Assembly: GCA_027575765.1 (NCBI GenBank)
Contig: JANBPT010001169.1
Coordinates: 1-13,074, forward strand
DNA from: Tieghemiomyces parasiticus
Lineage: Eukaryota > Kickxellomycota > Dimargaritomycetes > Dimargaritales > Dimargaritaceae
Length of the DNA: 13,074 nucleotides
Direction: 5' to 3'
A program made the position numbers and the translations under genes. This document shows positions 1 to 8,600 of this stretch, in pieces. The notes below the pieces were generated by a model, which saw nothing but the letters and a program-made list of their open reading frames with translations, was not told the origin of the DNA and made no database searches. How positions within the stretch are numbered: the first letter of the stretch is position 1; each line of letters starts with the position of its first letter.

Positions 1-917
1 AACAGCCAGGCGACGATGACCCCGGGCAGTGCCCTGCTCTACTCGGCCCTCAGCCGGGAAGATTCGTAAGTGCAGCGAGCCGACCTCTCAGGCAGAATTC
101 ACGGTATGCACAGGCTCTATTCGATCAACCTCCACAGAAAAAACAGCCTTTAATCCCGGATTACCCTACCACTCTGCATAATCTAAATCACCGAACTCTG
201 GCTACATTAGAGTCACAAAATTTAATCTTGATGGATCGTCCGTCGGCACGCCCAGCGCAGCCATGAGTACAGCTAGCGGATTAACCCCGGCCGGTACACC
301 CCAGACCACCGGGACGGGTACTACTCCAAGACCAGTCGATGAAGAGCCGGATGATGGGGGCACTGACGACTTTGATGATGCCGAGCTGCCCACGGTAAAA
401 GGTAATTCCATGATCCCATCACCTTATCGCTAAACACCAATTCCGACCGAGTTGTACGACAACCCCGTCAGTTCCCGACCTTGCAGGGCCCACCAACTAA
501 CCCTTACTTTTACCTTATGGACCTGATTTGCCTTCGCCAATTTCTATTCCACGCTTGATGGCATTGCTCGGCGCAGTCAACCGGCAAGATGTGCCCTTAG
601 ACCAAATTTCTGACGACCACCTGGCCCAAATGACCCCCGAGGAATATACGGTAGGTTAAGAGGTCCCAGTCAGCGCTAAAGTGCCTCTTTGGACCTGCAT
701 TGAGAGGTGGGGATGGTACGCTAGGCTTGCACTATCTCCCTGCCAAGCTGACATTCTTGCCTCCTCCCCCTCACCCCTTTGATTTATGTGCACCCTTTTT
801 TAACCATCACTTACAGGAATACTGGAAAGTGTACCAAGAGTACTGCTAAACCCTATACAGGTAGCGTCCGTAATGCCACCAGATCTCCTACGCAGCTGGC
901 GGACCAAGGCGGAATAA
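1..917 (+). CDS. Unrecognised multi-exon gene, 5' end outside the window
   Basis: I do not recognise this protein. The preferred model has exons 1-65, 211-401, 577-650 and 861-917, giving about 128 residues after the window edge and ending at TAA 915-917. Phases agree at each junction. Intron 66-210 opens GTAAGT and ends TTAG, with a CTAAAT branch-like site. Intron 402-576 opens GTAATT and ends GCAG. Intron 651-860 opens GTAGGT and ends TACAG, with TGCTAAAC just upstream. Exon 2 is rich in Ser, Thr, Pro and Gly and turns acidic (PVDEEPDDGGTDDFDDAELP), like a disordered linker. Exon 3 carries QISDDHLAQMTPEEYT. The last exon reads VASVMPPDLLRSWRTKAE before the stop. Alternatives are acceptor 816 with donor 650, ending at TAA 847-849 after EYWKVYQEYC, or donor 654 with acceptor 816, which reaches the same TAA at 915. 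The acidic tail and helices would suit a nuclear regulatory subunit, but that is a guess. The gene runs toward the methyltransferase gene on the other strand. Confidence 0.45.
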
Positions 918-1106
918 ATCGAAGGCCAGTTGGCAGGCTACATGTACCACCATCACCGGGTAGTTTCTTTGAATGTTCCCACAGAACGCTTTCGATTTAT
1001 AGTGCAGTGGTCGGATATGGTGAAATACGATTGGGACGGATACCCCCGGGGGGGGAGGAGTTCGAAAAAGTGGCCCATCAACTTGACAAATTATGCCAAT
1101 AGATAG
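918..1106 (+). other. In-frame open stretch beyond the TAA of the preceding gene, possibly a broken 3' end
   Basis: The frame of the last exon of the upstream gene continues past TAA 915-917 for 62 codons, to a TAG at 1104-1106. The translation looks protein-like: IEGQLAGYMYHHHRVV, then VPTERFRFIVQWSDMVKYDW and DGYPRGG. At 1048-1055 there is a run of eight G. Past it, the frame one base back reads EEFEKVAHQLDKLC and stops at TAG 1100-1102, which looks more like an amphipathic helix than the tail of the first frame. The stretch could be the original C-terminus now cut off by a nonsense change and a homopolymer indel, a sequencing error, or just 3' untranslated sequence. A second frame is also open across 779-1102, so openness alone is weak evidence. 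Confidence 0.25.
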
Positions 1107-1133
1107 GAAAGTAAGTGCAGCCAGATCGTTGGC

Positions 1134-2273
1134 TTAATTATCCTTGCCGTCAAACTTGCGTTTACCCAACCCGCTCACTAGTTCCGAGTGGGGACCATGC
1201 TTCTTCAGGAGCTTTTGTTGGTGCTTACGGCGCTGTTCGTTCTTCCGATCTGCCACTTTTTTCTCGCTCATGTACTCGCTGTAGTTGCCACGCACAAACA
1301 CGTAGAGACGAGCTTTGGCTTTGGTAATCTCGGCGTTCTGGGCCACGGACCTGCCTTCTTGGAAGCCAAGGGTTCGCCGGTGTTCGTAGCCCGGGAAGTG
1401 ATCTGGGTAAAAAAGGTCGCACTTGGTGCAGACGAGCTGGCCCGTGTTGTGGGCCACATCGCGAACCCGCCACAGATCATACGGCATCCCGGTTTTGGTA
1501 GCAATGTGAATTTGGCCGGGCACCAAATCGGTGTCCGGGAACCGTTCCGGGTCGGTAAGAAAGGAGGCGGCACTGGTCAGAAACCCTAGGATCAGCTTTT
1601 GGTTGCCCAGAACGTTAACGTTCATGTCCTTAATGCCCGACCCCGTGTGCGGGAAGTTGAAGACGATATGAGTGAAGCGCTGGCCGCGTAGCGCCTTGCA
1701 CTTTTCAAGCGCCGTACCGTCTACCCCGTACATGACCGTGGCCGCCCGCTCATGGAGGTCACGGATATGGTCAGCGGCATCGGCGTACTTCTCGTGAACC
1801 ACGGCTTCGTCATCGTAACTGGTGGCCGTGATACCGCAGCCGACCTCCAGAACCTGGGCGACGGCCCGAGTGAAACTGAAATTACCTGGGGCAGACCGGC
1901 GAACATGAGTTAAGTAGGATTATGCGCAACGCGGGGATTAGGTCCGGACTAAAAGCAAGCATGGATCCAATATACAGACTGTGTGGGGCATGTACAATTA
2001 GCAGGTTATGGTGGCGGCTCGAGCCATGAGCGAAGTCACTCTCACTGCCCACGGTTACTGTTACAACTTACCTTCACCGATAGCCAGTATCCGGTCGCCG
2101 AAGCTGTAGGGGAAGGGCGGTAGGCGGCGCTTACCAACCGAAGCATTGGCCTTGGCCTCCGAAGACTTGCCGGTTCCGGTTGCCAGGGCCCGTTTACGCG
2201 CCGCGATCTCCGCTTGTTCTTTTTGGCGCAATAGGGCACTAAGCGAATCTTTGAGCTTCAGTTTCTTGGTCAT
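1134..2273 (-). CDS. BMT5: 25S rRNA (uridine-N3)-methyltransferase, BMT5-like
   Basis: Exon 1 is 2273-2072 and exon 2 is 1885-1134, giving 317 residues ending in TAA; yeast Bmt5 is of similar length. The family (BMT5-like, DUF2431, Rossmann-fold) uses S-adenosylmethionine to methylate N3 of a uridine in large-subunit rRNA in the nucleolus. The splice junction restores the SAM-binding motif ILAIGEGNFSF (residues 62-72). It is followed by VLEVGCGITATSYDDE (79-94), GVD (121-123), the family signature VFNFPHTG (142-149), KTGMPYDLW (198-206) and PGYEHRRT (232-239). The N-terminus is basic with a KRR cluster, and the C-terminal 45 residues are Lys/Arg-rich, fitting nucleolar targeting. The ATG at 2273 is preceded by ACC and starts MTKKLKLKDS. 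An in-frame ATG at 2369 would add 32 unconvincing residues. The stop lies 28 bases from the last possible stop of the converging upstream gene, so the 3' UTRs must overlap. Confidence 0.9.
1886..2071 (-). other. Spliceosomal intron of the BMT5-like gene
   Basis: This 186-base intron opens GTAAGT on the minus strand and ends CCCCAG. A CTTAAC branch-like site lies about 25 bases before the acceptor. It interrupts the Gly68 codon after its first base, inside the SAM-binding loop, and removing it joins GEG to NFSF exactly as in homologues. Confidence 0.85.
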
Positions 2274-3052
2274 GGTATTGTCAAGCTGGGGAAATCCCGA
2301 GGTTGAAAATAGAATGGGGACGCTGTTCGGTGGAATAACGGCGGTAGTGAATGTCAAGCGGCTAGGCAAGGATATGCTATACTATCAATAGGTAGCTTAG
2401 AGGAGAAGAATTCAGCTTAACCGTCTTCTAGTGGTGAATGCGGGTTGTGCGCGGATGCCCTAGGCTCGCATGGTCTGGCAGATTTAGGCAAATCGGTTGA
2501 TTGGGTAGAAATTGATATGCTAGGGCAGATAGAGAAAACTAAAAAAAAAAAAAGTGAAGCCAGACAGCCGGCTATACTTCCTGTGTAGCATATAATTGGC
2601 TGGCGCGGGGAGTGTTGGAGAGATAGGGTTGGTGTCGTGGGTATAGTAGTGAACTTGTGGCAATACCAAGTAGTTAGACGTATAAATTAGGTGACAACTA
2701 CAACGTCTGTTACACTACGTTCGGGTATTCGTGCTGACGCTTTTGAATAGAGATTGCGCCAAAGTTTTGATATCGCCTACGGAGCTCGTCCTGGTCATTG
2801 TGGCGTTAGTGTTGGGAAAAATGGCACTTCAATTTACTTAAGAAGGGGACTGTCCTAACCTTCAGTGAAGCTAAGGCTGCACACAAGAAAGGTCTATTTT
2901 TCTCAAGGCCGAGCTAGCCATGGCCATTTTCGTCATGATCTAGAATGTCGTGCTAAATTATACTGTGTTGTAAAAGTCAACAAAAGAGAAAGAGGGTTTG
3001 CAATACCATGTTCTGCCGCCTCACCTGCTTTCCAACCCGGATGACACTGGGA
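2274..3052. other. Intergenic spacer
   Basis: The spacer holds the upstream region of the BMT5-like gene and the downstream region of the next minus-strand gene. No frame shows convincing coding sequence. Apart from an A13 tract at 2541-2553 I see no repeat, RNA gene or recognisable promoter element. The region is visibly more AT-rich than the flanking genes. Confidence 0.6.
2541..2553 (+). repeat. A13 homopolymer tract
   Basis: Thirteen consecutive A lie about 270 bases upstream of the BMT5-like start. Poly(dA:dT) tracts are known to disfavour nucleosomes in fungal promoters, so this could be part of a nucleosome-free region. No target-site duplication or retroposed sequence is visible beside it. 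Confidence 0.6.
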
Positions 3053-4466
3053 TCACTTGGCTTTCTGCTGCTTTACGCCTAAAACCTGCGTCCTAGATTT
3101 GATAATCGGAACCTTCGGGCGCAGGCACCTCCCTTCGTACTTGATGGTCCCCTTGGATCGTGGACCTACAGTCACCGCGATCATGACAGGCAGTCGTGTG
3201 AAGTACCGCTCGCTATCTTGCGACGGACGTAGGTTGATAAGATCGTTTTGAAGGCGATGCCGCTGATCGAATGATTCCTGCCACGCTTGGTAGAACAGTT
3301 TGTCGGTCTTGCTAACGAAGCGCACCATGATGGTGGACATATCCGGACGGACCGAAGAGAAGACCGCCAAGGCTGCGGAGTAAAACTCGTCTACATGCTG
3401 AGCCCGGCACTCCGACACAAAGGCGAGGAAGTTACTGACATCCAGGCTACTATGGACAAGCAGGCGAAGGATCAGGTAGAGTATACCCTCACGTAGAGTG
3501 GCCGCTGCGGCCGTCACTTGGCGTTCCCGTTGTGGATAAAGGTACGCGGAGGACCTTGAAACGACTGTGGACAGGGCTTGACGCACCATAAGGGTCCAGA
3601 TATCGCCAGAGTGGTAGAGCAGTCGGTAAAGCTTTAGGGCAAAGCCAACATCACCAGCACCGATCGCGGCCAGGAGGGGGAAGAAGTGAATACGCTCGTC
3701 CGATGTCAGTTCGAGGTAATCGATATACTGCGGCAGAACGGCTGAGTGGTCCAGTCGGTAATGGCGGTGCTCACTCGGATCGCAGCCCATGCCCAAAACG
3801 GCCTGCTGCACGAGCGTGGTGAGCTCCGTATTGAGATGCGGTGCCAGGTCTTTGGCCACTTGGCTGGTCAGAGCATCCGATCCCATTCGGTCCGGTGCCC
3901 CTGTTTGTCTGGCGACGAAGTCCGCATAGACGGAGAGCCCTTGCATTAGCGCGGATAACCGGTTTCCTTTGGTAAGTGATGGATAACCGAGAGTGGGGCT
4001 ATCGGGGCGTGAATGGGCGGTGCTGGTATCGGAGATACCGGCGAGCGGATCCAGTAAGCTCTGTAGTTTAGGTAGAAGTACCGAAACCGTGGTTGCCAAG
4101 GTAAATGTGTAGGCCAGTAGGTTAGAGGGTGGCTAGCTACGGTTATTGGTACATGACCCGTCCCTTGGTCATTCCAAAGTCACGGGGTCTTTGACTCTCA
4201 ATCTGCTACACCGAACCGTAGCTATCAGCTTTAGTGATGGTGGCCCTCGCTCAACACCAGGTACTTACCACTCCCGAGCTTCCCCGCTCATTGTCGGGGT
4301 ACGCGTTACCCACAGGACGATGGCGCCGATTTTGGGCACCGCTGGCATCAATTGGTCGCACGCGTCTAGCTACGCTGATTGACGCAGGCACAAGAACTGA
4401 CGTTTTGACAGCCCAAGCCACGGCCATGGCGAATAAAGGCAGCGCTTGAAAGACGACCACCTTCAT
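3053..4466 (-). CDS. Unrecognised helical protein with probable separate N-terminal exon
   Basis: I do not recognise the family. The main exon is open from TGA 3053-3055 back beyond 4099, but no ATG stands at its upstream end (the codon at 4099 is TTG), so an upstream exon is likely. The best candidate is 4466-4269, with ATG in the context ACA-ATG-A and 66 codons, followed by the strong donor GTAAGT in phase 0. Joined to the acceptor CTACAG at 4061 it gives 401 residues. Its first 20 residues, MKVVVFQALPLFAMAVAWAV, look like a signal peptide or hydrophobic anchor, and an Arg-rich stretch follows, so a mitochondrial presequence is also possible. The main exon has a Ser/Pro/Thr-rich start (STAHSRPDSPTLGYPS) and then long helices such as DVGFALKLYRLLYHSGDIW and DVSNFLAFVSECR. 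It ends in a basic tail (KVPIIKSRT to KQQKAK). The helix-pair rhythm loosely recalls organellar helical-repeat proteins, but no motif confirms this. The first internal ATG alternative, MQGLSVYADF, would discard about 50 residues. Confidence 0.6.
4061..4268 (-). other. Probable intron of the unrecognised minus-strand gene
   Basis: The donor reads GTG then GTAAGT (minus strand, 4268 onward). The conventional acceptor is CTACAG ending at 4061, which keeps phase 0. Another phase-0 acceptor, GCTAG ending at 4133, would add the codons for PPSNLLAYTFT and the main-exon start. A CTCTAAC branch-like site lies at 4127-4121, about 60 bases before the 4061 acceptor and downstream of the 4133 one, so the exact 3' end is uncertain. 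Confidence 0.45.
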
Positions 4467-5628
4467 TGTGATAATGAGTTGTATGAGGGAAAGACGCAAT
4501 ATCGGCTCTATGAATTGGCGCTGCAAATGAAGGTTAAGGTGTGCAGACAAAGCAGGGGCGGTCACTATGGCGAATGTGCGATGGAAGGAAGAAGAGGCAG
4601 TCTTAACCAATTTATATGCCATCGAGTCGCACTAGCTTGCGAGCTGAGAGTTGAATCGTGTTTTCAGCCGTGATCACGATACTCGATCGTCCAAGGGGAA
4701 AAAACAAAGACCGGCGTTAGTATTTCCATAGGCTTACTAACGTATATTCATTGTAGCTGGTTAGTCGTACAAACCTTGCTTCACTACGAAGGTTTAAAAG
4801 GCTGACATTGTAGCTGATAGGGCACGGTCGTCGTGACACCCAAACGGAGGCGACAGCGCGAATAGGCCACTAGCGAGCGACCTTGGCTAACTAGCGAGTA
4901 TGCATCGCTGCGTATCACCGTTGGTAATGACCAACCCACACAGTGACACTCAAGTCAACTTGGTTCGAAGACCAACCCTGTACCAATCGAACCACCTGCA
5001 CTCCGATCGCTTAGCTCGGGAAGCTATAATACGCTCGGGGAGCGTAGCGGCGTTAGTCAGCGCTCCAATAAGGCGCGAATAATCGGTACAGTGGCTGCTA
5101 TGATTCGATCTGGCAGGAGCGGTCACTGGCTGCTCGTGGGCACCGGTGTAACCAAGCGGTATGCCGTTCGCCTGGTGGTTTACCGCCAGTGAGGTTAGGG
5201 CCAAAACCCTACACGGTTTCTTTAAACATGGCTCTAAACTTACAATAAGCCCAGTGAGTGGTCGGCAGCATAGCGGAGGGCGATTTCCATCAGATACTAA
5301 GGGTGAGATACAGATCCTAGCCATCGCCAGGCGCTGGAGCCATAGCCTATGTAATTGGGAGAATAGTTTGGGTCAAACATGCCGTGAGGAATTGATGAAG
5401 ACGCCTTCCTCACCTATTATTGTTTTAAAAAAGGATGACGTTTAGAATGCCTTCCCCGGACACGATCAATAATTAGGCAGAGAGAGTAAAAGAAAATACA
5501 ACATTGTGATATCGTATGATGAAAAAAAATCCAACATAATAACTAGCGTAAATAGGATGGCCAATGAGGAATTGATATTTTCAAGTCCCAAAGGCCAAAG
5601 TAGCTTACGGCGGCTAGCCATACACCGG
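4467..5628. other. Intergenic spacer with short direct and inverted repeats
   Basis: This 1.16-kb spacer should hold the promoter of the minus-strand gene ending at 3053 and the terminator of the ABC transporter gene. An open frame at 5161-5445 (+, 94 codons) and an opposing one at 4950-5324 (-) overlap each other. Neither resembles a known protein. A group of short repeats sits at 4869-4994 (separate entry). AT-rich sequence near 5454-5580, including A8, suits a 3' flank of the transporter. Confidence 0.6.
4869..4994. repeat. Cluster of short direct and inverted repeats
   Basis: ACTAGCGAG occurs at 4869-4877 and again at 4890-4898, 21 bases apart. GTTGGTAATGACCAAC (4920-4935) is a perfect 6-bp inverted repeat with a 4-base loop. 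TTGGTTCGAAGACCAA (4960-4975) is a 5-bp inverted repeat with the same arms. TGGTTCGA (4961-4968) is repeated inverted at 4987-4994. The cluster lies about 400-530 bases upstream of the minus-strand start at 4466 and could be a set of regulator binding sites. No family is identifiable. Confidence 0.35.
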
Positions 5629-8600
5629 CTAAGTTCGGGCCTCCAAACTCTGCTCGCTCACTAGTGAGTGATACAGACCGCGCTGATCGACGAGGTCGAA
5701 GTGAGTACCACGTTCGACAATCCGGCCGTTTTCAAACACAACAATCATGTCGGCGTTCTGGATGGTCGACAGGCGGTGGGCAATGGTCAGGGTGGTACGG
5801 CCCTGCGCAGCACGGTCGAGGGTCTCCTGAACGAGCTTCTCGCTCTGCGAGTCGAGGGCGCTGGTGGCCTCGTCCAGCAGAAGCAGTTTGGGGTTGCGTA
5901 CGAGGGCGCGGGCGATGGCCAGACGCTGCTTCTGACCGCCCGACAGCTTGCCCCCGCGCTCGCCCACCTCCGTGTCGTACCCGGCAGGCAGGCTCATGAT
6001 AAAGTCGTGAATGTTGGCCGACCGCGCGGCGGCCTCGACCTCGGCGTCGGTGGCGTCGGGTTTGCCGTAGGCGATGTTCTCCCGTACCGACAGGTCAAAC
6101 AGGACGGGCTCCTGGCCCACGATGGCCAGGTGCGAGCGGAGACCCTGGACGTTCCACTCGCGGGCATCCATGCGGTCGACACTGAGGTTGCCGGCGGTCA
6201 CGTCGTAGAGGCGCTGGACGAGGGCGATGATGGTACTCTTGCCCGAGCCGGAGTTTCCGACCAGGGCTACGGTCTGGCCCGGTAGGGCCTCAAAGTTGAT
6301 CTTGTAAAGAATTTGGAGGTCCACATTGGTCGGGTAGTGGAAATCGACTTCGTGAGTATCAACCGTACCTTCCAAGAAATCCACGTTACGGCCCTCGAGA
6401 CTGCGGGCGTCGATGGTAGGCACGCGATCCACCAGCTCAAACAAGCTGAGGGCGGCCACCTTGGCTTTGCTAGCATCCCCGATCGTCTGGCCAGCCTGGG
6501 CCAGGCCAAGGGCAGCGAAGGTGATGGCGTTGAATACCTGAAACATTTCCTCGACCGTATACGTGCCCCAAATGATCAGACGCGAACCGTAGTAAAACGA
6601 AACGATCATCATGATGAACATCTGGGATTGGGAGAACCCTGACCCAATGCCATTGATAATAAAGCCCCGTACGGCGTCACGGTGGGGTTGATCGTTGGTC
6701 TGTCGGAACATGGTAATAAACATGCGCTCACGGCATAGGGCCGCCACGGTGCGCAGGTTGGCGATGGTCTCGGTAGCGACCTGGGCGGCTTTGTCATAGG
6801 CCTTCTTCGTCTTTTCGTCAAACCCGCTAATAGCCTTCATTTCGAATATGTTGCTAATCACAGACAATGGCAGACAAGCCATGACGACCAGGGTCAACTG
6901 CCAGCCGCCGCTGAAGGCCAGAGCGAAACCAATCGCCAAGGTGGCCACGCTCTGGATAATAACACCGACCATGGACCCGCCCAGAATGTTAATGCGCTCC
7001 GACTCGGTGGCTAGCTTGGAACAGAGAATACCCGTGCCGTTAGCGCGGTCGTCAAAGAAAGCTGCGTCCTGGTTGACAATTGCGCGGAAGCTCATCATGC
7101 GGACCCTATTGGTGAGGTGCTCGCCGGCCACACCAAAGAGGGTGACGCGGCCAAAGGCTGCCACGGAGGCCACTCCCGCAAAGGCGATAAGGAGACAGGC
7201 GTAAAGGTTTCCGTCAGTGCGCATCTGATATGGGTTGGCCACGTTGCCAAACACCACCAGCACCTTGGTAAAGACTATGGAGAAGAGGGGCAAGATCGCG
7301 CCATCGATGGCAGCTAGGAAGACAGCTGGAATGATGAACCATTTCTCCGGCATAGCAAGTCGGGCAAGACGGCGGAAGGGAATGGGGTTCTTGACCAGGC
7401 GCTTACGTTCCAGTTCGACCTGGATTTCCTCATCATCAGGTACGGGGTCCTCCCCAGACTTGTGCGGCTGGCGGCGCTTGGCGGGAAGGGCTTTGCCGTC
7501 CTTATCGGCGGGCTTGTTTGAAGCTAAAATTACACCGGAACTATCATCGGGGGCCGTCAGGACGCGATCAGAGGAAGTCAGGGAGGGACGGGACCAGGGT
7601 TGGCCAGAGGCATAACTACTCTCCAGAGGCCTGTCAAGAAAATCAGAGTCGGACGGCGGCGGTACCTCACCGTCCTCATACAAGGCCAGATCGGCCGCGG
7701 CAGGGTTGTCGCGCTTTTTGAGGGCCTGGGCTCGGACCAGTTGGGCGTAGACCTTGTTTTCAGCGAGGAGTGAGTTATGGGTTCCCATCTCGACCACCTC
7801 ACCAAGGTGTACTACAACGATCTTGTCGGAGTCACGGATAGTAGATAGCCGGTGCGCAATTACAATCGTGGTGCGGCTACGGGCCACACGGTCGAGAGCG
7901 TCCTGGACCACACGTTCAGATTTGGAGTCCAGAGCGCTAGTGGCCTCGTCGAGCAGGAGGATGCGTGGATTGCGGATAATGGCCCGCGCGATGGCCACGC
8001 GCTGCTTTTGGCCCCCGGACAATAGGGAACCCTTCTCGCCCACGGGGGTGTCAAGGCCGTACTGTAGATGTTGAATAAAGTCCCAGGCGTTGGCGTCGCG
8101 ACAGGCCTTTTCAATGTCGGCGTCGGTGATGGTGCCATCGTAGTCGTCCATGGCCCCCCACAAGATGTTCTGGCGAACGGTCTTGCCAAACAGGACAGGT
8201 TCCTGGCTGACGATACCGATGTGACTTCGAAGGCTGCGCACGTTGATTCTCTTGATGTTGATATCGTCGATCAGGATGTCGCCGTCCTGTGGGTCATAGA
8301 AACGTTCGAGCAGGGACACCACGGTGCTCTTGCCTGAACCCGAGGCGCCAACCAGGGCCACGGTCTGACCTGGTTCGACAGTGAGGCTGAAGCCCTTAAG
8401 GATAGGTACGTCCGGGCGGGCCGGGTAGCTGAAACGGAGGTTGTGGAACTCGATGCGGCCCTTTGGGGCGTCCAATTGCTGACCGGCGTGGTCCAGCGGA
8501 TCGATAAGGCTGACACGAGCGATGAGGCCAAAAACCTTGGTGGCCGCACCTTGGGCTTTAGCCAACGCGGTGATACCGGGTGCAGTCTGACCCAGGGTCA

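Noticed and set aside
1188..1589. 133-codon plus-strand open frame opposite the BMT5-like gene
   Set aside because: It lies wholly antisense to an exon with clear family signatures and shows no motif of its own.
4961..4994. GGTTCGA words resembling a tRNA B box
   Set aside because: No A box at a suitable distance, no acceptor stem pairing, and the terminal C of the B box is missing.
5161..5445. 94-codon plus-strand frame in the spacer before the ABC gene
   Set aside because: It overlaps an opposing frame of similar length, has no recognised motif and no supporting splice or promoter signal. It is a possible lineage-specific small gene, but unsupported.
5385..5576. 12-base direct repeat TGAGGAATTGAT at 5385 and 5565
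   Set aside because: A few 12-base repeats are expected by chance in 13 kb, and no mobile-element structure surrounds them.
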